Source: Companilactobacillus heilongjiangensis (GTDB lineage Bacteria > Bacillota > Bacilli > Lactobacillales > Lactobacillaceae). Taken from it: a DNA stretch of 64,000 bases. The DNA is taken from positions 2,046,001-2,110,000 of the forward strand of contig NZ_CP012559.1 of assembly GCF_000831645.3 (NCBI RefSeq), read 5' to 3'. How positions within the stretch are numbered: position 1 is the stretch's first letter; the number at the start of each line of letters is the position of its first letter. Of the stretch, positions 52,451 to 61,030 are shown piece by piece. The notes beneath the pieces were generated by a model that saw only the letters and a program-made list of their open reading frames with translations, ran no database searches and was not told the DNA's origin. The translations under genes and the position numbers were made by a program.

Positions 52451-53518
52451 CTAGTTCTCTATTGATTTCATAAAAGTGAGAAAATAATTTTCACTGTAAA
52501 ACTTTTTAATTGAATCCTTAATTTCAGCAAGTTGGTTAAAGTCATAATGACGGTCAATGAACTTTTGTAATTCAGTCACATAGGCAGTCAAATTATCGGT
52601 TGGTACCAATATTCCGTTTTGAGAATTCACAATATCAGCTGGTCCGGTTGGACAATCAAACGCTAAAACGGGGATCCCCACGGAAATAGCTTCGTTTAAA
52701 ACCATTGGCAATCCTTCATATTTGGAAGATAATAACAATCCATCAACCGCCGTTAAACCGCTCCAAACATCCTCTTTAAAACCAGTAAATTTAACATGTG
52801 ATTTGATACCTAGCTCTGTCAAAAGCGTTTTAATTTCTTGACTGTAGCCATTACCAATAACATCTAGTTGCCAGTCGCCATGAACCCTACTCAAAGCTTC
52901 AAACGTTGCCCGAAGGTTTTTTTGACCATCCAACATCACGCGACCAACATAGATAAAACGGCATTTATCACTAGTTTGTGTTCGCGGAATGCTAAGTGAT
53001 TTTTTCAGAATCGGATTAAAAATCGTTTTAACTTTATCCTCTGAAATACCCGTCGCAACGATTTGTTTCGCAATACCGGTACTAATAGCAAGATAGCCGT
53101 CAGCGCTCTTTAACAATGGCTGAGCCACCTTTTTAGAGCTAAGTGAATAGTGATACCAACTCATAACTCGATAATCCTGATGGGTTATTTTTTTTATCCA
53201 AAAGAGCAAGAACCACATGATGGGATTGGTAGAAATAACCACATCTACCTCTTTTTTTGACTTGATTTGACGATACAAAATGAGCGGTAAAAATAAAGCG
53301 TATTGAATTTTTCGAAGCCATTTATTTTTACTCAACCAGATAATCTGCTTATCTTTGACACCTTCCAACCAAGCACCATTTTCGAATCCACCGATATTGA
53401 CTAAACTCAACTCAGTATTCGATTGACTGCGGTTATACTCGGCAAACAAGTTGGTAATAACCGTCTCCGTGCCACCAAAGCCTGTCATATAGGGAATAAA
53501 TAGACAGATTTTTTTCAT
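52451..53518 (-). CDS. Family-4 glycosyltransferase
   Basis: 355 residues, GT-B fold. The N-terminal half has CLFIPYMTGFGGTETVITNL (~4-23), the glycine loop of GT4; the C-terminal half has FIYVGRVMLDGQKNLRATFE, NGYSQEIKTLL and the donor motif LLSSKYEGLPMVLNEAISVG (E-x7-E, ~262-281). A retaining transferase that extends the lipid-linked repeat unit. GAGGG precedes ATG 53518. The last residues look complete. Confidence 0.9.
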   Translation of the reverse strand: MKKICLFIPYMTGFGGTETVITNLFAEYNRSQSNTELSLVNIGGFENGAWLEGVKDKQIIWLSKNKWLRKIQYALFLPLILYRQIKSKKEVDVVISTNPIMWFLLFWIKKITHQDYRVMSWYHYSLSSKKVAQPLLKSADGYLAISTGIAKQIVATGISEDKVKTIFNPILKKSLSIPRTQTSDKCRFIYVGRVMLDGQKNLRATFEALSRVHGDWQLDVIGNGYSQEIKTLLTELGIKSHVKFTGFKEDVWSGLTAVDGLLLSSKYEGLPMVLNEAISVGIPVLAFDCPTGPADIVNSQNGILVPTDNLTAYVTELQKFIDRHYDFNQLAEIKDSIKKFYSENYFLTFMKSIEN

Positions 53519-53532
53519 ATGATTACCCTCAC

Positions 53533-54333
53533 TTAAAAATGTGTCCGGCTGGAATCAACGTTTGACTTAACAAACTTTCGATGTAAAAAGTTATAAGCTT
53601 TCTTGACAGTCTGCTTTTTTCCCGTCATCGACCATTTCATTTCGCCATAGTTAATTTGGTTCGTTTCAATCCAGACATCCATCATCAATTCTGCTACATA
53701 ACCGAAAACTCGTGCTTCTTGTATGGAATATTTGGAAATATCAATTCTGGTTTCCAACTGTTCTAAAACGTCGAACAACCAAGTCGCATAATTGTTAAAT
53801 TGAGCCTTTTTCATGATGAACATATTGAACATATGCGCCTGATTTCTATTCATCACCGTATCAAACGATTCGAGATATTCTGGATATGATTCAACCAAAA
53901 TATTTCGTACCTCCAACAGAGGTTCCTCATGGTGGGCATGAATGTAGTGAGAATAGTTGGTTTCAATGTAGTAGTTGCGCTTTTTAGGCAAGATGACATC
54001 ATGTTTCGCCAATAACTTTTCGGCATCATTTTGGTCAATTAAATGCTCAAGTTTGTTCTTACGCCCTGATTTGAAAAAGAAACGCCGATAGTGAACTAAT
54101 CCTACTGCATCAACATCGGACAAATTTTTCCAAGCCCAATATATGGCTGTTAATTCATTGTAATTAGCATTTTTATGAGAAATATTTTCTGCCACATCAT
54201 CCCTTTGATAATCGAGATCAATTCCCACCTGATAGTTACGCTTGGCATTAACTAAAATGGGAAGATACAAATCACGATTCGTGGGCATTGGTGCCTGTTT
54301 GTGGGTCGCTACCAGAATTTTTAACTTGCTCAA
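53533..54333 (-). CDS. DUF4422-domain glycosyltransferase
   Basis: 266 residues. N-terminal KLKILVATHKQAPMPTNRDL and PILVNAKR, NYNELTAIYWAWKNLSDVDA followed by VGLVHYRRFFF (~64-88) define DUF4422, a family of EPS/LPS glycosyltransferases; HMFNMFIMKKAQFNNYATWL is a further block. The donor is unknown. It starts with TTG 54333, overlapping the priming transferase stop as TTGA with GGGAG 4 bp upstream, so translation is coupled. Confidence 0.88.
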   Translation of the reverse strand: MSKLKILVATHKQAPMPTNRDLYLPILVNAKRNYQVGIDLDYQRDDVAENISHKNANYNELTAIYWAWKNLSDVDAVGLVHYRRFFFKSGRKNKLEHLIDQNDAEKLLAKHDVILPKKRNYYIETNYSHYIHAHHEEPLLEVRNILVESYPEYLESFDTVMNRNQAHMFNMFIMKKAQFNNYATWLFDVLEQLETRIDISKYSIQEARVFGYVAELMMDVWIETNQINYGEMKWSMTGKKQTVKKAYNFLHRKFVKSNVDSSRTHF

Positions 54334-54992
54334 TAGGCTCCCTTTCCTTTGAAGACACTGACAAAGTTTCCGATAATTATTTTCATATCGAATAACATAC
54401 AGGCCTGATCGATATAACGCATTTCAATTCGGGCACGCTCAGGATAACCAATATGACTGCGACCTGATGCTTGCCATAATCCCATGGCACCGGGCTTAAC
54501 TGACAAAAGTTTCTCATGGTCGTACTCTTTTAATTCCGCTTCAATTACTGGACGAGGACCGACTAAACTCATTTCACCTTTTAAAACATTGATAAATTGA
54601 GGAATCTCATCGATTGAAGATTTTCTCAAGAAGCGCCCAATTTTAGTCACTCGCGGATCATCTTCCGGCTTTAATTTGTAGTTATTAGCCACATATTTGG
54701 CATACAATTCCTTATCCTGTTGTAATCTTTCTTCGGCTTTCACAATCATGGAGCGGAACTTGTACATCCCAAACTTCTCACCCTTTAAACCAATACGGAC
54801 GTGGCGATAAAACAACGGTCCACGATTTGATTTACAGATAAGGTTCATGATTAGAACGAATAAGAAGATTGGACTCAAGAACATAAGCGCTAACAGAGAC
54901 ATAACAATATCAAAAATTCTTTTCATGATTGGATAAATAAAAGATGGTTTATGAATAGCTATCCTTTTTTCATCACCGTCAAAATATTCCAT
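54330..54992 (-). CDS. Undecaprenyl-phosphate sugar-1-phosphate transferase (priming enzyme)
   Basis: 220 residues. One membrane segment (IFDIVMSLLALMFLSPIFLF, ~24-45), then the bacterial sugar transferase domain: GPLFYRHVRIGLKGEKFGMY and KFRSMI (~58-83), KIGRFLRKSSIDEIPQFINV, LKGEMSLVGPRPVIEAELKE (~133-155) and VKPGAMGLWQASGRSHI. It transfers a hexose or GalNAc-type 1-phosphate to undecaprenyl phosphate, committing repeat-unit synthesis. AGGAG precedes ATG 54992. Confidence 0.94.
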   Translation of the reverse strand: MEYFDGDEKRIAIHKPSFIYPIMKRIFDIVMSLLALMFLSPIFLFVLIMNLICKSNRGPLFYRHVRIGLKGEKFGMYKFRSMIVKAEERLQQDKELYAKYVANNYKLKPEDDPRVTKIGRFLRKSSIDEIPQFINVLKGEMSLVGPRPVIEAELKEYDHEKLLSVKPGAMGLWQASGRSHIGYPERARIEMRYIDQACMLFDMKIIIGNFVSVFKGKGAY

Positions 54993-55007
54993 AGCTTTTC
55001 TCCTGTG

Positions 55008-55793
55008 TTAAAATAACCAAAATTTTTTCTTAGCTGGTGGTAATGCGGAAATATCTTTAATCTCAAGTTCGGCAATATCTTCGCCGTTGATAATATTTCT
55101 GGCATTCTGTTGGAAACGTGCCGCGACATCTGAACCTTCTTCGGCAGTTAAACGTTCAAAAGCTTCTTTCATCAAGAATCTTCGTCCCTCAAAATTGTGA
55201 GCATCGGAAGCAAAGACAAAGCCTTGATTCGACTTGATAATTTTTTCGGTCAGCGTCTGAACTTGCTTGCCAAAATTGCCTAGATAGCTGCTACAAGTCA
55301 GCTGTGTCAAGCACCCTAGTGTAATCAGCTCGTACAATTTCGATGGATCTCTTTGGATAGCATGATTGCGTTCCGGATGAGCGATGACTGGCCTAATATT
55401 TCGAGCAACCAACTCAAAAATAATTTGTTCGGTATACTTTGGTACATCGCCATGTGGTAGTTCCAGTAACAGATACCGATTAGTTTCATCCATGAATAAA
55501 ACGTCATCTGTAGCAATTTTCTCTAACAATTCACCATTCAAATGAACTTCCTGACTCGGAAATACCTGCAGCGATAATTCCATCTTGTTCAACTCATCTT
55601 GCAAATGAGCTGCTTTTTGAATAACTTCTAATTTATGGTTAATATACTTGCCATCTAAATGGTGCGGCGTTAATAAAAGATGGCTAATACCTTGCTCCAC
55701 CGCTACTTTTGCCAAACTCAGAGCATTAAAAACATCTTGTGCCCCATCATCAACGGCGGGTAAAAGATGGCAATGTAAATCTACTAACGTCAT
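55008..55793 (-). CDS. cpsB: PHP-family tyrosine-protein phosphatase (CpsB/Wzb)
   Basis: 261 residues. Metal-binding motifs of the CpsB/CapC PHP fold: DLHCHLLPAVDDGAQD (~5-20), LLTPHHLDG (~39-47), QEVHLNGELL, IRPVIAHPERN (~132-142) and FASDAHNF near 195. It dephosphorylates the tyrosine tail of the CpsD kinase. ATG 55793 overlaps the cpsD stop (ATGA). Complete regulatory triad with cpsC and cpsD upstream. Confidence 0.95.
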   Translation of the reverse strand: MTLVDLHCHLLPAVDDGAQDVFNALSLAKVAVEQGISHLLLTPHHLDGKYINHKLEVIQKAAHLQDELNKMELSLQVFPSQEVHLNGELLEKIATDDVLFMDETNRYLLLELPHGDVPKYTEQIIFELVARNIRPVIAHPERNHAIQRDPSKLYELITLGCLTQLTCSSYLGNFGKQVQTLTEKIIKSNQGFVFASDAHNFEGRRFLMKEAFERLTAEEGSDVAARFQQNARNIINGEDIAELEIKDISALPPAKKKFWLF

Positions 55794-56536
55794 TTTTGAA
55801 TAGCTCCGTAATATCCGCTATATTCGCCACCGTAGTAACCTTCCATGTTCTCTTTCGTCATGCGATTCATAATGAATCCGAGGATATGTGCATGGACAGT
55901 TTCCAGAGACTTTTTAGCTTGAGTAACGCCAACTTTATTAGCGATTCCACAAGGAACCACTAAAATAACGCCATCCACTCTGGTTGCTAAAACTTGCGCA
56001 TCTGTCACGGAATTAATTGGTGGAGCGTCAAAAATCAGGCAGTCAAATTGTTCAGTCAAAGTTGCCAACATTTCATTGATGCGATTGCCACCTAACAGTT
56101 CTGACGGATTCGGTGCGGTCGGTCCGCTGGTGATAACGAAAAGATTTTCGACCATAGTTGGCTGGATAACTGTCTCCAAATCAACTGTTCCTGAAAGATA
56201 ATTCGACAGTCCGAGGTGATTAGAAACTCCGAAAGTCCGATGAATTGTTGGTCGACGTAAATCGGCATCAATCAAAATCACTCGTTTATCTTGTTTAGCC
56301 CAGCTGACAGCCACATTATTGCTGACAGTTGATTTACCTTCAGATGGTGCAGAAGATGTGAACAAAATCGACTGCAAATTTCGATCAACTGACGAAAACT
56401 GAATATTGGTACGAATAGTGTTAAATTGTTCTGAAATCGTGCTGATGGGATTGTCATATGTAACCAAGCTGACACCGTGCGACAAGCTATAGTTGTCCAA
56501 TTTTTTCGCAGTTTTTTTAAATAATTTAAAAGCCAC
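55790..56536 (-). CDS. cpsD: BY-kinase, tyrosine autokinase (CpsD/Wze)
   Basis: 248 residues from GTG 56536, where AGGAGG lies 7 bp upstream and the cpsC stop ends 1 bp before; a longer frame into cpsC is not supported. Walker A SSAPSEGKST (~61-70), Walker A' VILIDADLRRPT (~86-97), Walker B LIFDAPP, and a C-terminal tyrosine cluster (EGYYGGEYSGYYGAIQK) for autophosphorylation. Works with the membrane activator CpsC to control polymerisation and chain length. Confidence 0.95.
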   Translation of the reverse strand: MAFKLFKKTAKKLDNYSLSHGVSLVTYDNPISTISEQFNTIRTNIQFSSVDRNLQSILFTSSAPSEGKSTVSNNVAVSWAKQDKRVILIDADLRRPTIHRTFGVSNHLGLSNYLSGTVDLETVIQPTMVENLFVITSGPTAPNPSELLGGNRINEMLATLTEQFDCLIFDAPPINSVTDAQVLATRVDGVILVVPCGIANKVGVTQAKKSLETVHAHILGFIMNRMTKENMEGYYGGEYSGYYGAIQK

Positions 56537-56537
56537 T

Positions 56538-57302
56538 TTAGACCCTCCTCTTCGCAGGATTTGGTTTATTTCCATAGAATCGTTTCCGTTGCAACGTCCG
56601 TTCGACATCCTTTTGATCAATCTCTGTGACAACACCCAGACTGGTTAATCCCAGCTCATCGACGAGAAATTTTTCTGAAGTAACGGTACGGTCGGTCAAT
56701 TCGATGATGAAAGCTAATGCCATGCCCAAAATCATCCCTAAAATAATTCCAGCGAGAATATTCAAAGTTTTCTTAGGACTGACAGGCTTCTTAGTTACCA
56801 ACGCATCTGACACGATAGAAACATTATTGATACTCATGATTTTGCCAATTTTCTTTTTAAAAACTTTGGCAGTAGCATCCGATATTTTCGCAGCAGTCTT
56901 GGCATTAGTTGCCTTAGCCGTTACGGAAAATACTTGTGAATTTTGCGAGCTACTAATAGTTAGCGATTTTTTCAATTTGGCCAGTGAGCCTGGATAACCG
57001 GCATAAGTTTTCACTTCACGATTAACGTCTTTTAGAACAGCCGGACTAGTGATGATGTCCTTGTAAGTGCTGATCATTTGAATATCGGCCTGAACTTGTT
57101 GAAACTGAGCACTCTGCAAATCGGCAGAAAGTTTGCGATTAACGAGAATCTCAGTTGTTGCGCTGTATTTGGGTGTCATGACAAAGAAAGTCATAAATGC
57201 TGCTACCAAAGTAACGACAATTGTTGTTCCCAAGATAGCTTTAATGTGTTTACGCAGTATGACTAGAATTTGAATCATACTAATGGTTTGTTCTGATTCC
57301 AC
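56538..57302 (-). CDS. cpsC: Chain-length determinant/kinase activator (CpsC/Wzd)
   Basis: 254 residues of the Wzz family: N-terminal helix (AILGTTIVVTLVAAFMTFFV, ~18-38), extracellular coiled/beta region, second helix (LAGIILGMILGMALAFII, ~187-205) and cytoplasmic tail (DRTVTSEKFLVDELG) that activates the kinase. GTG 57302 is preceded by GGAGG 5 bp upstream. First gene of the EPS cluster. The upstream region contains repeat element M 47 bp away, so the EPS leader probably starts beyond it and carries the repeat. Confidence 0.94.
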   Translation of the reverse strand: MESEQTISMIQILVILRKHIKAILGTTIVVTLVAAFMTFFVMTPKYSATTEILVNRKLSADLQSAQFQQVQADIQMISTYKDIITSPAVLKDVNREVKTYAGYPGSLAKLKKSLTISSSQNSQVFSVTAKATNAKTAAKISDATAKVFKKKIGKIMSINNVSIVSDALVTKKPVSPKKTLNILAGIILGMILGMALAFIIELTDRTVTSEKFLVDELGLTSLGVVTEIDQKDVERTLQRKRFYGNKPNPAKRRV

Positions 57303-57348
57303 TTAAACCTCCACTAATAATCAAATTTATTTGTATACGTGTGGTGCT

Positions 57349-57530
57349 GCCGTCTCCAGAGCTGAGAGTATTCATCTGCTGCGCGGTACGGTTCAAGCCA
57401 AAGAGCGGTCTCGGACCTCGGTTGAAGCCTTTCCACAAACCGGAAAGTCTCCAACACGACCGGTGGTGTAATGGCTAAAGCCATAACGCCACTTTCGCTG
57501 CTGATGAATACTCTCAGCTCTTCCAACTAG
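57349..57530 (-). repeat. Family-1 cloverleaf element, copy M (EPS leader)
   Basis: Outer arms AGAGCTGAGAGTATTCATC and GATGAATACTCTCAGCTCT, 19 bp perfect. Hairpin 1 is GGTGTAATGGC / GCCATAACGCC. Hairpin 2 is GTTGAAGCCTTTCC / GGAAAGTCTCCAAC. It begins 47 bp upstream of cpsC, leaving no room for a promoter between them except within the repeat. Confidence 0.88.
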
Positions 57531-57845
57531 TCTCTTTAATAATGGATATGTGTTTATATTCGGCTTACTAATAGATGCTTAAATTGAATTGAAGTTAATA
57601 TTTATAGAAAGTCATCAATTTACAAGACACGTATTTACATGTTTCCCTCATGCTGGAACAATTTTAAGGGCTGGCCGGATTGATGTCTATACAGCTTTGA
57701 TATAACCGGATATATCAAAATTTGAAATTTGATATTATTCTTTTACCGATAATTTGGGAAATTTTTTTCGACTGTTTGATAGTTTTGGTTGTGAAATATG
57801 AATTTTTGTTATTAATCTATTTATTGATAAAAACTCAAAAAGACA
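57531..57845. other. Region upstream of the EPS cluster
   Basis: AT-rich, no gene. Notable is the inverted repeat TTTGATAT-AACCGGAT-ATATCAAA at 57696-57719, a possible operator for the EPS operon. No clear -35/-10 pair found. Confidence 0.45.
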
Positions 57846-57916
57846 CAAAAAAAGCCCAATAAGACGGTACGCGTTAGACAAGACACTCTGTCCATTTGCG
57901 TACAATCTTATTGAGC
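57846..57916 (-). terminator. Long orphan terminator next to element N
   Basis: Minus strand AGCTCAATAAGATTGTACGC / GCGTACCGTCTTATTGGGCT followed by T7. No gene lies upstream on that strand before the padR terminator at 58193; only element N does. Confidence 0.8.
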
Positions 57917-57949
57917 TAATTTATGTTGTTTACAATTATATTGTTAGTG

Positions 57950-58109
57950 GTGTCTCCGGTTGCGAGAAAAAGTCTATCTGCTGTGCGACCGACTTGAGCC
58001 AAGGTCTCAAGTCTCGATTTTGGGCTTCGCAAAGTACGTCGGTTGTGTAAAGGCTAAAGCCTTAACACGACCTGCACTGCTGATAGATTTTTTCTCGCAA
58101 CCTCCGGCT
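57950..58109 (-). repeat. Family-1 cloverleaf element, copy N
   Basis: Outer arms GGTTGCGAGAAAAAGTCTAT and ATAGATTTTTTCTCGCAACC. Hairpin 1 is TGTGTAAAGGC / GCCTTAACACG. Hairpin 2 is shortened, about 20 bp are missing compared with other copies. Confidence 0.83.
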
Positions 58110-58192
58110 TTTTTTATTCGTTGGTTGTTTTTCTCTTTTAACATACTGTTGAATACTTAAAAACTTATGTGGATCTCTTTGATAACTCACTA

Positions 58193-58280
58193 TATAAAAA
58201 AAGGACCCCAGACCCTGACTGTCAATAATTAACCCAGCTATGAAGGCAAACTGAATTATTGACGATCAAAGGTGGAATCC
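58193..58280 (-). terminator. Long terminator of padR
   Basis: Minus strand GTCAATAATTCAG / AATTATTGAC nested inside GGA-TCCACC / GGTCTGGGGTCC, ending in T7, directly after the padR stop. Confidence 0.75.
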
Positions 58281-58793
58281 TTAATTAACTTTAGATTTCA
58301 ACCAATGGATATGATTTTCTTCACGTTCAATGGCACGGGTCAATATCAAATAATGACCATAATTATTTTGAATCGTAGCGTCATCTGTGAAAACTTCTTC
58401 GAGACGTCCTTTTAAATAATCATACTTTTCTTGACGCAATTCCAATTCCTGTTGAAGTAAATTGTTCAACAAGGGATCCGTCTGGTCTTTAATGAAGTAA
58501 AGTTTCAACGAAAAAATTTCTTCATTATCAGTCAACGGTTCTTGCATCCAATTACGTAATATCTTATGACCCTCGGCAGTGACACTGTAAAATGTAGACT
58601 TATCCACATCCTCGTCAATCAGCCAACCGTCATCTTTCATACGTGCTAATTCGGGATAAATTTGACTGTGTGAGGCATGCCAGAAATCGCCGACTTCATT
58701 CTTAAATTCCTGACTGATCTGATAACCAGATAATTTACCTTTATTATTGATTAATCCTAATAAGACATATGGTAAGATACGTTTTTTTGGCAT
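58281..58793 (-). CDS. padR: PadR-family repressor
   Basis: 170 residues from ATG 58793, fixed by GGAG 6 bp upstream; the longer frame to 58826 has no site. Winged helix LPYVLLGLINNKGKLSGYQI, HSQIYPELARMKDDGWL (~6-60), then a helical dimerisation domain (SLKLYFIKDQTDPLLNNLL ... TRAIEREENHIHWLKSKV). PadR represses phenolic acid decarboxylase and is released by p-coumarate or ferulate. It lies 330 bp downstream of padC on the same strand with repeat O between. Confidence 0.92.
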   Translation of the reverse strand: MPKKRILPYVLLGLINNKGKLSGYQISQEFKNEVGDFWHASHSQIYPELARMKDDGWLIDEDVDKSTFYSVTAEGHKILRNWMQEPLTDNEEIFSLKLYFIKDQTDPLLNNLLQQELELRQEKYDYLKGRLEEVFTDDATIQNNYGHYLILTRAIEREENHIHWLKSKVN

Positions 58794-58897
58794 AATTTTC
58801 TCCATATTAAATGTTGAAATATACAAATGTTTCTGTAAAGGTTCCGATTGGTGTTTAGTTAATATATATAGAATTCTATGTACTAGTTAGAAAATTA

Positions 58898-59073
58898 ATC
58901 GGAAGGACTGAGAATATTAACCCGCTGTGGGTGTGGCGTTATGGCTTTAGCCATTACACCACCGGGCGAGTTTTGAAATTCGCGTACTTTGCGAAGTTCA
59001 AAATCGAGGTTCGAGACCGCACTTCGGCTCGGACCGGTCCGCATAGCAGGTTAATATTCTCAGTCCTAGAGAC
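58898..59073 (+). repeat. Family-1 cloverleaf element, copy O
   Basis: Outer arms GGACTGAGAATATTAACC and GGTTAATATTCTCAGTCC, perfect. Hairpin 1 is GGCGTTATGGC / GCCATTACACC. Hairpin 2 is TTTTGAAATTCGCG / GCGAAGTTCAAAA. Sits between padR and padC. Confidence 0.88.
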
Positions 59074-59078
59074 CCATA

Positions 59079-59114
59079 CAAAAAAAATGATATACGACTT
59101 TCGTATACCATTCT
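59079..59114 (-). terminator. Terminator of padC
   Basis: Minus strand AATGGTATACGA-AAG-TCGTATATCATT followed by T7, 8 bp after the stop. Confidence 0.88.
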
Positions 59115-59121
59115 AACATGC

Positions 59122-59661
<540 letters not shown>

Positions 59662-59676
59662 TTAATTGTCTCCTTA

Positions 59677-59718
59677 TGTCGTTATCGACAATAGATAGTA
59701 TATGTCGATAACGACATA
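59677..59718. promoter_or_regulatory. Two PadR operators
   Basis: TGTCG-TTAT-CGACA at 59677-59690 and TATGTCG-ATAA-CGACATA at 59701-59718, near-identical palindromes 24 bp apart. One lies in the promoter spacer, one just behind the -10 of padC. Confidence 0.8.
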
Positions 59719-59725
59719 TAGTCAA
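59697..59725 (-). promoter_or_regulatory. padC promoter
   Basis: Minus strand TTGACT-17 bp-TATACT, 39 bp upstream of the ATG at 59658; both operators overlap it. Confidence 0.88.
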
Positions 59726-59791
59726 GAAAAAAAGACAAATAATTCCTTATTGGGAACCATCTGTCTTATACATCTTTTGAAATTATTTGTT
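59726..59791 (-). terminator. Terminator of the Band-7 operon
   Basis: Minus strand CAAATAATTTC ... GGAATTATTTG with following CTTTTTTT; long imperfect stem. Confidence 0.6.
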
Positions 59792-60601
59792 TACCATTTG
59801 ATTCATAACCTTAGCAGTTACAGGAATATCAGCGTATTTAGCGATTGAATCTTTGTCCATAACTACAGTGTTAGCGGCTGAATTAGCTAATGCAGCGAAT
59901 GCTTGGATTTGTTGGGCAGTGAAATACTTGTTGTCAACGGCTGCTAAAGTATCGTTCAACTTCTTGATTTCGTAAGCTTTGGCATCGGCTCTGGCAATTG
60001 TAGCTTCAGCTTCCGCCTTGGCTGTTGAAACCGTGGCCTCATTTCTAGCTTTAGTTTCAATTTCAATACTTCTGGCATCACCGTTAGCTTTGGCAATTGC
60101 GGCAGTTTTTTCACGATCAGCCCGAATTTGTTTCTCCATTGATTCAGTGATTGAAGCAGATGGTTTCAATTCGTCGATATTAACACGATCAACTTTGATA
60201 CCATATGTATCCGTCAAATCTCCGATAGCTGTTGCTAGGTCGGCATTAATTTGAGAAGTGGAGCCCAATGCCTCGTTCAAATCTAATTTACCGATAATAT
60301 CACGCAAGTGACCACGAACCAACTGAATCATTGATTCAACTGAGTTGCTATTTTCATATTGAAATTTACGCGCATCAGTTATGTGATAATTCAAGGTGAC
60401 ATTAGTTTGGACTTCCGCATTATCCTTGGTAATAACCGAATAACCTTGCAGTGACAAAGGAATCATCGCCAAGTCAACAATACGTACTTTCTGTATAAAA
60501 GGTATATAAACATTCAAACCAGCGCTAACTTCACGTCTGTATTTTCCTAAAGTTTCTACCAAACCAACATGATTCTGACGTACTATTTTAAAACCAAACA
60601 T
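59783..60601 (-). CDS. SPFH/Band-7 (stomatin-like) protein
   Basis: 272 residues. The Band-7 domain (~5-190) contains IVRQNHVGLVETLGKYRREV, IPFIQKVRIVDLAMIPLSLQ, YSVITKDNAEVQTNVTLNYH and RGHLRDIIGKLDLNEALGST; a coiled Ala/Glu segment (~165-225) follows. There is no clear membrane helix, only a hydrophobic N-terminal hairpin. Such scaffold proteins organise membrane microdomains or guard proteases. It follows an RHH protein by 10 bp in a two-gene operon; the link between a DNA-binding partner and a scaffold is unusual. GGCGGATAAAT precedes ATG 60601. Confidence 0.88.
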   Translation of the reverse strand: MFGFKIVRQNHVGLVETLGKYRREVSAGLNVYIPFIQKVRIVDLAMIPLSLQGYSVITKDNAEVQTNVTLNYHITDARKFQYENSNSVESMIQLVRGHLRDIIGKLDLNEALGSTSQINADLATAIGDLTDTYGIKVDRVNIDELKPSASITESMEKQIRADREKTAAIAKANGDARSIEIETKARNEATVSTAKAEAEATIARADAKAYEIKKLNDTLAAVDNKYFTAQQIQAFAALANSAANTVVMDKDSIAKYADIPVTAKVMNQMVNK

Positions 60602-60611
60602 ATTTATCCGC

Positions 60612-60944
60612 CTACTTTTCTGCTTTCAATTCTTGAATCGTCAAGATATTACCATTTGCTTTGATTATTTGATAATTTCTCTCTTTGTTAACCGAATCAT
60701 TTGCCAATAAGTCATAGCGGTAATAAATCCCCTTAACCTCAATCAAATCGTTTGCCATATTGATTTTGTTCCCTCCAACGACTGATCCTACTATTTGGCG
60801 TTGCTCAAGATTATTGGTGGGCACTGCCGCACTCAACTTAGTGACGATATAATTATTAACACTTCGATTTTCACGATCAGCATCCTCAGAAATCCGGTCG
60901 TATAAATCCTTATCTAGTCTTAATGCAATCATCTTATCTGTCAT
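60612..60944 (-). CDS. Ribbon-helix-helix protein with C-terminal extension
   Basis: 110 residues. Residues ~3-40 form a CopG/Arc-type RHH (KMIALRLDKDLYDRISEDAD, RENRSVNNYIVTKLS); residues ~55-110 are a beta-rich extension (GIYYRYDLLANDSVNKERNY). It likely binds the TGATAT boxes at its own promoter. The ribosome site is weak, and TATAAT lies only 6 bp before ATG 60944, so a leaderless transcript is possible. First gene of the operon with the Band-7 protein. Confidence 0.78.
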   Translation of the reverse strand: MTDKMIALRLDKDLYDRISEDADRENRSVNNYIVTKLSAAVPTNNLEQRQIVGSVVGGNKINMANDLIEVKGIYYRYDLLANDSVNKERNYQIIKANGNILTIQELKAEK

Positions 60945-60953
60945 ACCCGCATT

Positions 60954-60990
60954 ATATCACCCTTATATCAAAGTGATATCATTCTGATAT
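60954..60990. promoter_or_regulatory. Four TGATAT/ATATCA boxes, probable RHH operator
   Basis: ATATCA at 60954 and 60965, TGATAT at 60974 and 60985, spaced 9-11 bp, i.e. on one face of the helix, as expected for cooperative RHH dimers. Overlaps the promoter of the RHH/Band-7 operon. Confidence 0.65.
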
Positions 60991-61002
60991 TGACAAAATG
61001 CC

Positions 61003-61030
61003 AAAAAAAATAAGGCCACTAAAGTAGCCC
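61003..61030 (-). terminator. Terminator of the GT8 gene
   Basis: Minus strand GGCTAC-TTTA-GTGGCC then TTATTTTTTTT, overlapping the GT8 stop. Confidence 0.65.
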
